A program made the position numbers and the translations under genes. 64,000 nucleotides of DNA. Source: CAZVJA01 sp964626885. Its GTDB lineage: Bacteria > Planctomycetota > Planctomycetia > Planctomycetales > Planctomycetaceae. Below are positions 44,599-53,019 of the stretch, in pieces; the first letter of the stretch is position 1; every line of letters starts with the position of its first letter. The notes beneath the pieces are model-generated. The model had not been told where the DNA came from. It searched no databases and saw only the letters and a program-made list of their open reading frames with translations. The stretch covers positions 7,154-71,153 of the forward strand of contig CAZVJA010000004.1 in NCBI GenBank assembly GCA_964626885.1, given 5' to 3'.

Positions 44599-45240
44599 TT
44601 ACGGATAGAATGGACTCTCAACCCCCGTATCGAGGCCACTCGCCCCAGCGCCACTTCCGCCGATCGGCGGATTCATCGGCACAGCGCTAGCCGGAGCGTA
44701 ATACGACGGCTGACTAACGGCAGGCATCGCCGCCCCGCCAGGAACCGTGTAATAGATAGGACTCGCCACACCACCCCGGTACGCGGGAGCAGTGTGGTAA
44801 TTGGTGGGAAAAACCGAGTTCCGATATCCCGCCGGGGAACACTGCCCATTCGGACAGACACTGCTGATGTAACAACGCCCATTGGGACAATTGCTATTCA
44901 ACGAGCATTGCCCGTTGGGGCATGACGCCGCGCTTCCCCCATAGTAGACGGCTTGAGTGTTATACGCTGGAACTGCCGAACAATTGCCACCGGGGCATGC
45001 TCCGTAATACGGAGAGTAGCCGGCTGGATACGAAGATGCCGGCCAGACAACTGCGGGCCCACCCCCGCCGTACGATCCATAAGCCGTGTAAGGCACTGCG
45101 GCGGTCATCACGCCGTGCGAGACAACCACTGGCATTCCACTCCAGCCAGCCGCCGCTACTTTCGCTGTCGGAAGAGAGCACAGCGCCCCCGTCACCACGA
45201 GTATTCCCATCACCTTTCCCAGAGCGATTCGAGCGTTCAT
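44599..45240 (-). CDS. Exported protein with tandem CPNGxC repeats
   Basis: Encodes 213 residues from the ATG at 45240, with GGAGGA 6 bases upstream. Residues 1-31 are a signal peptide (ALGKVMGILVVTGALC...KVAAAG). The mature protein is rich in Tyr, Gly, Pro and Ser. C-P-(N/G)-G-x-C motifs occur four times: ACPGGNCS (81-88) and three in exact 11-residue tandem at 106-138 (C107, C118, C129). The rest has YGGGGPAVVWPASSYPAGY and PxYY segments typical of surface structural proteins. No enzyme fold is seen. Probable structural or cell-surface role, inferred from composition. Confidence 0.75.
   Translation of the reverse strand: MNARIALGKVMGILVVTGALCSLPTAKVAAAGWSGMPVVVSHGVMTAAVPYTAYGSYGGGGPAVVWPASSYPAGYSPYYGACPGGNCSAVPAYNTQAVYYGGSAASCPNGQCSLNSNCPNGRCYISSVCPNGQCSPAGYRNSVFPTNYHTAPAYRGGVASPIYYTVPGGAAMPAVSQPSYYAPASAVPMNPPIGGSGAGASGLDTGVESPFYP
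44827..44925 (-). repeat. Three tandem 33-base repeats encoding CPNG(Q/R)C units
   Basis: Codes for residues 106-138 of the CPNGxC protein. The unit is 11 residues, with the two cysteines always four residues apart. The DNA copies are diverged. Confidence 0.75.
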
Positions 45241-45693
45241 TGCAATTCCTCCTCGATTTGTGCAGCACACCTCGCTGCAGCCTGTTGAGTTTTCAATCTC
45301 CCGCGAGCCGTCCGACTCTGGGCGACTCCGTTCGAGACAAGATCACAATGAATGCAATACACGTGCCAAAAAATCATAACAACAACACACAGCACAATCA
45401 TTAAGTAGACACACAACATCGAATCCAGCCTGAATTCCAGCAATATACTGCACATAATTCACCATACACACCGCAAAAATTAATCATATTGATAAAAACA
45501 GAGCTTTTGCAGAGTCATTAAAACAGCATCCTGAGCGCGCGAAGCATTGTAAATCTGGTAATCCAGCCGTTGTAGCAATCACCTAAGTCCTGATATTCCG
45601 CTAAAAACGACAGACGACAAGTACAGATACATCACATTACACATCATATACTTACAACAAAACAACAGATTGACATCCAAGAATGTATCCAAT

Positions 45694-45710
45694 TTGGCAC
45701 ACCCTTCGCA
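45694..45710 (+). promoter_or_regulatory. Candidate sigma-54 promoter of csrA
   Basis: TTGGCAC-ACCCT-TCGCA has GG (45696-45697) and GC (45708-45709) separated by 10 bases, the -24/-12 geometry, with one mismatch to TTGC. It lies about 113 bases before the csrA start. No sigma-54 activator is nearby. Confidence 0.4.
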
Positions 45711-45754
45711 TTCCATTCCGTTCCGTACGAGTCAATCTTGCAAAAACGGTTGCA

Positions 45755-45816
45755 GGAACCAAGGACTCAAGCAGCCAAAAACTGCGACTTCAAGGAAACG
45801 CAAGACTGCGAAAGGA
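45755..45816 (+). promoter_or_regulatory. csrA: Four GGA motifs in the csrA leader, possible CsrA autoregulatory sites
   Basis: GGA occurs at 45755-45757, 45763-45765, 45794-45796 and 45814-45816, the last being the ribosome-binding site (AAAGGAATCGAA-ATG). CsrA binds GGA in loops of mRNA leaders and commonly represses its own translation. The arrangement fits but hairpins were not modelled. Confidence 0.4.
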
Positions 45817-45822
45817 ATCGAA

Positions 45823-46077
45823 ATGTTAGTCCTGACACGTAAACGCTCGGAAATGATTCAGATTGGCGACGACATCCTGGTGAAAGTCATCCGCACCGGA
45901 AAGGGGACCGTGAAAATTGGGATTGAGGCTCCGGCTCATGTCCGGGTGCTTCGGGCGGAACTTTGCGACACACCTCGCCCGACAGCAGATGTCGACGCTG
46001 TAGGCCGTATCGAAGGGCATCGCGAGGAAATGGTCGCCAACTGCTCCGACCAGTTCCCGCACCCGTTCGTCGTCTAA
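45823..46077 (+). CDS. csrA: Carbon storage regulator, mRNA-binding
   Basis: Encodes 84 residues. CsrA dimers bind GGA motifs in mRNA leaders to control translation or stability. The core is complete: MLVLTRKRSEMIQIGDDILV, then VIRTGKGTVKIGIEAPAHVRVLRAEL, with the RNA-contacting R44 and L4. After residue 47 there is an extra tail (CDTPRPTADVDAVGRIEGHREEM...), longer than in most CsrA proteins, whose role is unknown. The ATG at 45823 follows GGA at 7 bases. FliW is not adjacent. S41 protease follows on the same strand. Confidence 0.95.
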   Translation: MLVLTRKRSEMIQIGDDILVKVIRTGKGTVKIGIEAPAHVRVLRAELCDTPRPTADVDAVGRIEGHREEMVANCSDQFPHPFVV

Positions 46078-46234
46078 CGCGGTCCTCGCCGCGTACCCCA
46101 AAACCGCCTCTGCCGGACGGCGAGGCTCACCACGGTCGGAATTGAAATCAGTGTGTAAAGGAATGACGGAAACGGAGCCGGAGGCCGAACTCCGGCACGC
46201 TTCCAGAACAATCACTCAGAAAGGACGTGCTGAC

Positions 46235-48028
46235 ATGTTTCGCCCATCTCTCAACTCAATCACCAAGAAGACTGAAAAACTGTTCGTTCGCTTTTCCGGC
46301 TTCGGCCTCTTGGCGGGAGTCGTGCTGATGACAACTCTGCCTGCCTCTGCTGCAGAAACCGGTGCTCGCAACCACCACCGCTCCGTTTACGACAATGCTG
46401 CCCCAGCACCTGGCTTCAACCACCCGACGGAAGACCTCTTCCTTGGTAACGGGGATGAGTTTCCGGGGAACCCCGATAACTTCCCGCTCCGTGGCGCGCC
46501 CGACAGACTCCCCTCGCGGGGCTCACCGGAGATTCCGGTCATCCCCAGCCTCCCGTCAACCCCGGTCGTCCCGGTAACGCCGTCGGCTCCGGTGGTTCAT
46601 CCGGAAGACAAGCTGAGCGAGTCGGAAAAGATCAATCTGAAACTTACTGCTCGTTACTCAAATCCGGTGATCAACCGGTTTGTCAACTCGGTCTCAGCGG
46701 ATCAGGCGATCCGTCTGTACCAGGAAGCTTCAGGCCTGATCGATACCCGGCACATCGAGCCGACGTCTTATGACGCCCGCGTTCGCCAGGCACTGAAAAG
46801 CTTATCGATGGGGGTCGAGAACAAGGCGTTCCTCGAAGCCAACCGCTTGTCGCTGAACGCGAACCAGGTTCGCACATTCCAGGACCAGCTTGAACGACTG
46901 CCGCAAACTCGGCAGATTCAGACCGCCAACGATTCCCTGCAGATGCTGAATACGACCATCGCCATCGGCCAGCAGATTGGTCTGCGCCCGACCGCCGTGG
47001 TGCTGGAGTTCGTTCACGGCTCCACCGACTCGCTCGACAAATATTCGGCCTTCGAGCCGACTGAAGAGGCTCGCCGCCCCAGTGCCGATCTCGAAGATCA
47101 TATCGTCGGCATCGGTGTCGAGATTAAACCGCACGATGACGGAATGCTGGTGATTCGCGCCCTCCGCGGAGGCCCGGCTGCCGAAGCAGGCCTGCAAGGG
47201 GACGACATCATCACCGCCATCGACGGCAAGAACCTGAAAGGTAAAGGTCTCGATTATGCGGTCGATCTGATCAAGGGAACCGAAGGAAGCAGACTCACGC
47301 TGACGGTCAACCGAGACGGTCAGAACTCCAATGTCACCCTCGCGCGTCGTCGAGTTGAGATTCACAGCGTGAGCGAAGTTAAGATGCTCGATGACTCGGT
47401 CGGATACGTGAAGCTCGACAAGTTCGCACAGAACTCGTCGAACGAGATGGATCAGGCACTCTGGAACCTGCATCGCCAAGGGATGAAATCGCTCGTCATT
47501 GACCTCCGGGGCAATCCCGGCGGCCTGCTGACCACGGCGATCGAGTTGTCGGACAAGTTCCTTCCCTCGGGTTCGATCGTCTCAACCCGCGGTCGGAATA
47601 CAACCGACAACAGCGCGGAGTATGCGAAGTACGAACAGACTTGGAAGACTCCTCTGGTGGTGCTCGTCGACGAAAACAGCGCCAGTGCCAGCGAAATCTT
47701 CGCGGCTGCAATCCAGGAAAACGGCCGTGGTCTGATCGTCGGACGACGTTCCTACGGCAAGGGAACCGTGCAAACACACTTCCCGCTGCAGACTGTCTCC
47801 GGCAACCTGCGACTGACAACCGCCAAGTTCTACTCGCCGAACGGTCGCGCGATGGCCGGTGCGGGAGTTGATCCGGACGTGAAAGTGGAACTGATCTCTA
47901 CCGGCACGAAAGGCCCGGATCGTGACATCGAAATGGCGGTGAATGTGGCGAAGAGCCAGCGGCTCACCGACATGGCGGCGTCGAAGTCGAAAACTCAGAT
48001 GAACAGCCTGTCGCGATTCGGTAGCTGA
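46235..48028 (+). CDS. S41-family C-terminal processing peptidase with PDZ domain
   Basis: Encodes 597 residues from the ATG at 46235, with AAGGAC 8 bases upstream. Residues 1-40 form a signal peptide. A Pro-rich linker (about 75-122) precedes a helical segment, a PDZ domain at about 285-370 (IGVEIKPHDDGMLVIRALRGGPAAEAGLQGDDII), and the S41 protease core: NPGG at 427-430, catalytic Ser484 in DENSASASEIF and Lys509 in SYGKGTVQT. It is a periplasmic or exported processing protease (Ctp/Prc type) acting on C-termini of proteins. Substrates are unknown. It is separated from csrA by 157 bases. Confidence 0.92.
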   Translation: MFRPSLNSITKKTEKLFVRFSGFGLLAGVVLMTTLPASAAETGARNHHRSVYDNAAPAPGFNHPTEDLFLGNGDEFPGNPDNFPLRGAPDRLPSRGSPEIPVIPSLPSTPVVPVTPSAPVVHPEDKLSESEKINLKLTARYSNPVINRFVNSVSADQAIRLYQEASGLIDTRHIEPTSYDARVRQALKSLSMGVENKAFLEANRLSLNANQVRTFQDQLERLPQTRQIQTANDSLQMLNTTIAIGQQIGLRPTAVVLEFVHGSTDSLDKYSAFEPTEEARRPSADLEDHIVGIGVEIKPHDDGMLVIRALRGGPAAEAGLQGDDIITAIDGKNLKGKGLDYAVDLIKGTEGSRLTLTVNRDGQNSNVTLARRRVEIHSVSEVKMLDDSVGYVKLDKFAQNSSNEMDQALWNLHRQGMKSLVIDLRGNPGGLLTTAIELSDKFLPSGSIVSTRGRNTTDNSAEYAKYEQTWKTPLVVLVDENSASASEIFAAAIQENGRGLIVGRRSYGKGTVQTHFPLQTVSGNLRLTTAKFYSPNGRAMAGAGVDPDVKVELISTGTKGPDRDIEMAVNVAKSQRLTDMAASKSKTQMNSLSRFGS

Positions 48029-48341
48029 TCGAACCAACATTGATGAAAGACCCGCCGGCCCCCCGCGTGCCTCTTCCGGTCGAACCAAACCACTCCGCTA
48101 ATCCCGTGCTCTGCCCGCCTCGTCACGGAGTGGAAGTTCGACCGAAACGCCGCGGGGGGCCGTTGTTTTGTGAGCGGTTCGTGGTCAGCAGGCAACAATC
48201 AGGTCTCAGCAAGAAGCCCATCGAAGACCGTCGGTGGGCTTCTTCCTTTCAGGGGCGAAGACATGCTCGTTATGATGACACACCGCCGCACCAACCCAAC
48301 GGCCGTTTCCTCACAGTACCATCGTTCAACAACATCCACCG
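48029..48341. other. Intergenic region, 313 bases
   Basis: No convincing open frame. The one structure is the terminator at 48211-48244 after the protease gene. No promoter pair stands out for the decarboxylase gene. Confidence 0.5.
48211..48244 (+). terminator. Hairpin terminator of the S41 protease gene
   Basis: AAGAAGCCCA (48211-48220) pairs perfectly with TGGGCTTCTT (48235-48244), a 10-bp stem with a 14-base loop, 183 bases after the stop. Confidence 0.6.
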
Positions 48342-50003
48342 ATGCCAGACGCTCCTTACAAGCAAATTGTCGACAACCTGCGACAGGCCTTTCCGAGGCC
48401 GGTGTCGGATCGGGTGCACGACGCCTACTTCGTATTTTCGTTTCTCCGAGCGCTTGACGAGGTTGACCGATTGAAATCGGTCACGCCCCTGCTCGGCAAG
48501 CCGGAGGAACTCGACTACGACGCCGCCCGAAAAAGCCGTATCGCGACGGAACCACAACCGCTCGAAGCGGTGACCGACAGGCTGGTCTCTTATCTCTCGG
48601 GAATGTTCATCTGGGGACATCCCCGCGCGCAGATCAACGTCGTCCCTTCGCCCACCATTCCGAGCATCATCGGCGGGTTGCTCCCTTCCATCTACAACCC
48701 AAACCTTTGCAGCGACGAATCGTCCCGCCGCATCGCGGTCGCGGAGGTCGAAGCCTCCGCAATGACTGCCGATCTCATCGGCTACAATGCTGATCAGGCC
48801 GGCGGTGTCTTCACGTTTGGCGGCACCGGAACATTGCTTTACGCAACGAAGATCGGACTGGAGAAATCCTGTCCTGGCTCGTCGCGCGGGGGGTTAAAAG
48901 AATCGGCCGCGATTCTCTGTTCGGAGCAGGCCCACTACGCCTGCCGCAGCGTCGCATCGTGGCTGGGGATTGGTGAAGAGAACGTCGTACAGGTGCCGAC
49001 GACTCCCGAAAACGAAATTCGCACCTGCCTGTTCGAGACTCACCTCAAGAGCCTGCTCAAGGAAGGGCGAAAAATCGCGGCCGTCGTCGCCACAATGGGC
49101 ACAACCGACGCTTTTGGCCTGGATGATCTGGAAGCGATGCGCGAAATCGTGGACGAGGCAGTCGACGAGTTCAGCCTCGACTATCGCCCGCACCTGCACG
49201 CCGACGCCGTCATTGGCTGGGCCTGGAGCGTTTTCAACGATTACGACTTCGACACGAACCCGCTCGATTTTCCCAACCGCACGCTGCGGGCGCTCGCGGG
49301 GACGCACCGCCGTATCGAGCATCTCAAACTAGCCGATTCGATCGGAATCGATTTCCACAAAACCGGCTTCGCGCCGTATGTGTCGAGCCTCTTCCTCTCG
49401 CGCTGCCGCGACGACCTCGCGCTGCTCACCCGGGATGAAAGCGCCACGCCGTATCTGTTTCAATCGGGGCATTACCATCCCGGCAGGTACACGCTCGAAA
49501 CGACCCGCAGCGGCTGCGGACCAATGGCGGCACTCGCGAACCTGCTGTTGTTTGGCAAGGATGGCCTGCGGGCGCTGCTCGGGCACCTGGTTACCATGGC
49601 GGAGGAGCTTCGCGAGCATCTGGAAGGGCATGCCGCCACGGCGGTGCTCAATCGGGGGAACTTCGGACCGGTCACGCTCTTCCGTGTCTATCCCGATGGC
49701 ATCGACACTTTCGACGCCCCCAAACGGGAACAGAGCGATGCTACCTATCGCGATCAACTCCTCGCGCACAACGATTACAACCGCCGTATCTTCGACCTCG
49801 TTCATGCCGACGCCCTGCAAGGAAAGGGAGTCGTCATTTCACTCACCAATTGCTATCGCGAGAGCGACTACGGCGAGCCGATCGTGGCCCTGAAGTCGTA
49901 CATCATGAGCCCTTTCTCCGAGGCGGAGTACGTGGACAGCGTGCTGGAATCGCTCTGGAAAGCCCGGCGAATTCTGGCGCAGCAAGAGCATCCAGCGAAT
50001 TGA
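48342..50003 (+). CDS. Group II PLP-dependent decarboxylase-family protein
   Basis: Encodes 553 residues, longer than a standard decarboxylase because of an N-terminal helical extension and a C-terminal domain. It belongs to the group that includes glutamate and aromatic amino acid decarboxylases. PLP contacts are visible: HLHADAVIGWAW (about residue 285) and the Schiff-base Lys340 in IGIDFHKTGFAPY. MTADLIGYNADQAGGVFTFGGTGTLLY is the conserved N-terminal block. Substrate and exact reaction are unknown. The ATG at 48342 has no obvious ribosome-binding site. It is convergent with the M50 protease gene. Confidence 0.85.
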   Translation: MPDAPYKQIVDNLRQAFPRPVSDRVHDAYFVFSFLRALDEVDRLKSVTPLLGKPEELDYDAARKSRIATEPQPLEAVTDRLVSYLSGMFIWGHPRAQINVVPSPTIPSIIGGLLPSIYNPNLCSDESSRRIAVAEVEASAMTADLIGYNADQAGGVFTFGGTGTLLYATKIGLEKSCPGSSRGGLKESAAILCSEQAHYACRSVASWLGIGEENVVQVPTTPENEIRTCLFETHLKSLLKEGRKIAAVVATMGTTDAFGLDDLEAMREIVDEAVDEFSLDYRPHLHADAVIGWAWSVFNDYDFDTNPLDFPNRTLRALAGTHRRIEHLKLADSIGIDFHKTGFAPYVSSLFLSRCRDDLALLTRDESATPYLFQSGHYHPGRYTLETTRSGCGPMAALANLLLFGKDGLRALLGHLVTMAEELREHLEGHAATAVLNRGNFGPVTLFRVYPDGIDTFDAPKREQSDATYRDQLLAHNDYNRRIFDLVHADALQGKGVVISLTNCYRESDYGEPIVALKSYIMSPFSEAEYVDSVLESLWKARRILAQQEHPAN

Positions 50004-50041
50004 TCCCATCAAGAACGTATGTCGGCCTCGCAAGATAAACG

Positions 50042-52174
50042 TCACTCATCCCAGATCTCACCATCGAAGCGATCCGACGACTCAAGCCCGTATTTGATAT
50101 CCAAGCAACGCTGACTGCAGAGCCATTTGGCCAGCGCGGGGACTCCTTCATCGACCCGATCAAAATTGAGGAATTGAAAGCGGAGCAATAGACCTGTTTG
50201 AACAGGAAATCCACCCGTGACGGACTCGCCATTTTCCCCGTTTCGCGGTTCTCCATTTTCCAGCGGCAATTGCCCCATACGAGCCCCGATCTGGAGATTC
50301 CAGGCACGCCATTCGTCGTCTCGTTTTTTCGCTTCGTCTTTGCCGATCGGCTCGTCATCCTCACCTTCCTCGCTGAACCGAAATCGAGGCTGCTGTTTGT
50401 ACAGAGCGATTAACTCCAAATCGATGCCGTTGGGATCCTTGCGGGCGATTTCTGCAAACATCTCGTCACGAATCTGGGTCTGCAATTTCACCTGCTCTGC
50501 ATCAAACTCCACCAGCTTCCGCCGCCTTTCGTCCGCTTCGGGCCCTTTCTGGGCCCCGCGTCTTCCCAAAGCACGCATTAATTCTCGGCGTTTGTTCGTG
50601 CGCTCGACCATGCGCGGATCCTTGTAAATCTCGAATTCGGCATTCCGTAGCCTGGTCCAGGTCTCACGCACTTTCCGCTGCTCCGGAGTCAGCCCATGCC
50701 TTGTCGACCACGGCGGAATCAATTGGCACTGATTCGACAATTGGAAGTAATGTTCCACTTCCTTACGGATTCTCTCGGCTTCCTTTCCCGAAGGGGCAAT
50801 GCAAACCATGGTCCACGTAGTGTGGAAGCCATCGTCGTCGATTTGCACCTTGACGCTTTTCATCATCTCAATTTGGTGAACCCAATTGTCGAGCAGCGCC
50901 TGATCGGCCGGCAGCGTGACAAAAACCGATTGGCCAAACACCCTGGCCAGCGAATTCGGCGGCAGCTTCGCTGTCAATTCTGCAAATGCATCCTCGGCTT
51001 TCTCGTGCGACGCGAAAGTCGCCGTAATCACGTTCGGTTCTTTATCGAACGCCGTCACCTGCGGCCCGCGCCACTCGGCCATCTCGCCGCAATCATAGAC
51101 GTTTGTAGGCATTATCGCGGCCTGCTGAAAAACATCCTTCAAATCCGCATGTTGAGCCAAGAAGAAGATCAGCGCAAACACAACCGAAAAAATGAATGCG
51201 AAGAAATGCACTCCGACCAGCGCAATTGTGGCCAATACTCCGGGAGGGGTCGCGTTCATTCGTTCGAACGTTTGCAGCGTCAATTGCGCAATTTGCTTGT
51301 CTTTTAGCTTTCCGGTGAGCAATTCCCGCAGCTCATCGATGATGCGGATTGCGGTCGCGAGGGGAATTGTCTGGGCATCTCCGGAATGAACGCCCCATCC
51401 CTCACCGCGCAACCGATCCGCGACTTTGGCGGTGCGGTATGCCAAGGGAATTCCAAACAGCATGGCAATCCCGAAATACATCAGAAATTTACCGCCCAGT
51501 GCCAGTCCGCCGACCGTCAACAGCAATGCAGCGATCACGCGAAAACCGATATCGAGAATCCAGTGCCGGGAGAACAATGTCGCATGCAGCACCCAACCCC
51601 CGTCCAGCGGCAACACAGGAAGCAGGTTGAATCCGTTGAGAAACACCGTCAGCGCCGCTGCTTCGATGAGCAGTTTCTGGTCCACGAAATACCCGACGAT
51701 TCCCAGAACAATTCCCGCACAAATTCCGGGAACCGGCCCCATCAGCGCTACCACAGCCTTCTTCCAGCCGGCAACGTTGTAGTTTTGTCCAGAAACCGCC
51801 GCTCCTAGAAAGGGGATAAAGAACATCCGCATGTTGCGATATTTGAACACCAGCATCGCCAGATAATGTCCCATTTCGTGGAATGCGAGAATTGGAATCA
51901 GCATCCCCGCCAGCTTCCACGACCAAGCCGCACCGCCAATCGCGAAAAAAATCACTCCCGAAAACAGCAAGATCAAAATCGTCGAAAACCAACTCGCCTT
52001 CTTGTTCTGCAGGCGAACCACTTCAGCAAGAATATCCGCATAGTCTTCCGGGTCGTGCGATGAATCCCGAAAGGGGTCGTTTTCCGCCTCGAATTCATCC
52101 TGCCGTTCGCCAAGTCCCGAATCTTCGAACGGATCTTTAGAGCGATCGCTCCGCCAATCGTCTTGGTTAGTCAT
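50042..52174 (-). CDS. Membrane M50 (site-2-type) metalloprotease with large soluble C-terminal part
   Basis: Encodes 710 residues. An acidic N-terminal tail (1-60) is followed by membrane helices. The zinc site H99-E100-xx-H103 (AFHEMGHYLAML) lies in one helix, and the second motif N183-LLPVLPLDGG in another, as in S2P-type proteases. Helices continue to about residue 250, another lies at about 315-340, and a long charged, Arg/Lys/Glu-rich soluble region takes up the last 350 residues. It would cleave membrane-embedded substrates. No anti-sigma gene is adjacent, so its target is unknown. It is divergent from the MaoC gene. Confidence 0.88.
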   Translation of the reverse strand: MTNQDDWRSDRSKDPFEDSGLGERQDEFEAENDPFRDSSHDPEDYADILAEVVRLQNKKASWFSTILILLFSGVIFFAIGGAAWSWKLAGMLIPILAFHEMGHYLAMLVFKYRNMRMFFIPFLGAAVSGQNYNVAGWKKAVVALMGPVPGICAGIVLGIVGYFVDQKLLIEAAALTVFLNGFNLLPVLPLDGGWVLHATLFSRHWILDIGFRVIAALLLTVGGLALGGKFLMYFGIAMLFGIPLAYRTAKVADRLRGEGWGVHSGDAQTIPLATAIRIIDELRELLTGKLKDKQIAQLTLQTFERMNATPPGVLATIALVGVHFFAFIFSVVFALIFFLAQHADLKDVFQQAAIMPTNVYDCGEMAEWRGPQVTAFDKEPNVITATFASHEKAEDAFAELTAKLPPNSLARVFGQSVFVTLPADQALLDNWVHQIEMMKSVKVQIDDDGFHTTWTMVCIAPSGKEAERIRKEVEHYFQLSNQCQLIPPWSTRHGLTPEQRKVRETWTRLRNAEFEIYKDPRMVERTNKRRELMRALGRRGAQKGPEADERRRKLVEFDAEQVKLQTQIRDEMFAEIARKDPNGIDLELIALYKQQPRFRFSEEGEDDEPIGKDEAKKRDDEWRAWNLQIGARMGQLPLENGEPRNGENGESVTGGFPVQTGLLLRFQFLNFDRVDEGVPALAKWLCSQRCLDIKYGLESSDRFDGEIWDE

Positions 52175-52438
52175 GGAATATTTCCGATTGCGAATCTGAT
52201 TGACCGGGCACGGGAATTGGTCTCAGCCAAAATAGCCGAATGAATGCCAATCCACCAGCACTTTCCTGGAAAACAACAAACGCATCTCGCCAATGGCGGA
52301 CACAGGACGAATATAAACCGGTAAACGGAGCCGGAGTCATTGTTCCAAGCGACTCGCGGAGTACAGCAGCATCGACTATACAAGAAGGTGACGAACAAGC
52401 TGTTTCACCTCCAACTTGCGCTGCCGTGGAGATATAGG

Positions 52439-52918
52439 ATGAATCCCCCCACCTCGCCGGTCGACGCGATCCGCAATTTTTATGGGAGCGAGCCGAAGAC
52501 CTCCGACTGGTTCACCGTCGAGCAGCAGGAGATGCAGCAGTTCGGCCTTTCCACGCACAGCACCGACTGGCTGCATAACGATCCCGAACGAGCCGCTCGC
52601 GAAAGTCCCTACGGCACGACGATCGCCTTCGGGTTCTGGACCGTGGCAATGCTCACTCACTTCGCGCGGCAAACCTTCGGCAGCGACTATCCCACAGGGG
52701 CGCTCTACGGCCTGAACTACGGCTTCGACAAGCTGCGGCTACTCGCTCCGGTCAGGGTCGGCAAACGCATCCGCAACCACTGCCGGCTGCTCGACATCGA
52801 AGACCGCGGCACGGGCCGCTACCTCGTGAAGACCGAGAACAGCGTCGAAATCGAGGGAGAAAACAAACCGGCCATGATCGCCGAGTGGCTGTTCCAGCTG
52901 GTATACCCGGATGGTTGA
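52439..52918 (+). CDS. MaoC-like dehydratase (hot-dog fold)
   Basis: Encodes 159 residues from the ATG at 52439, with GGAG 8 bases upstream. It resembles MaoC-type enoyl hydratases (hot-dog fold): SDWFTVEQQEMQQFGLSTHSTDWLHNDPERA carries the D-x4-H catalytic pair, then GALYGLNYGFDKLRLLAPVRVGKRIR. The family hydrates enoyl-CoA thioesters or related compounds. There is no fatty acid or polyketide neighbour, so the substrate is unknown. It converges on the Gfo/Idh/MocA gene, with a strong hairpin between. Confidence 0.85.
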   Translation: MNPPTSPVDAIRNFYGSEPKTSDWFTVEQQEMQQFGLSTHSTDWLHNDPERAARESPYGTTIAFGFWTVAMLTHFARQTFGSDYPTGALYGLNYGFDKLRLLAPVRVGKRIRNHCRLLDIEDRGTGRYLVKTENSVEIEGENKPAMIAEWLFQLVYPDG

Positions 52919-52952
52919 GGGTCGACGGTTGAGAGTTGAGGGCCAGAAAAAC

Positions 52953-52976
52953 CCAAGCCGACGACTTGTCGTCGGA
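52953..52976. repeat. Dispersed repeat, copy 1; perfect hairpin
   Basis: 24 bases whose inner 18 form a perfect hairpin, CCGACGAC-TT-GTCGTCGG (52958-52975). It lies between convergent genes and could terminate both. It matches the element at 54201-54224 in 20 of 24 positions. Confidence 0.6.
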
Positions 52977-53019
52977 CAAGCGATCAGCGGCCAGCTTCCT
53001 AACAACACTCTCCCCTGCC

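Larger units (their letters stand above)
45241..45822. other. AT-rich intergenic region upstream of csrA, 582 bases
   Basis: Much richer in A and T than the rest of the window, especially 45360-45670, with no convincing open frame. Near csrA it holds a sigma-54-like element (45694-45710) and a leader with four GGA motifs (45755-45816). It may also hold the minus-strand promoter of the CPNGxC gene, or a small RNA; neither could be pinned down. Confidence 0.55.

Noticed and set aside
45670..45675. Perfect TTGACA upstream of csrA
   Set aside because: No -10 match at the right spacing; the sigma-54-like element beside it fits better.
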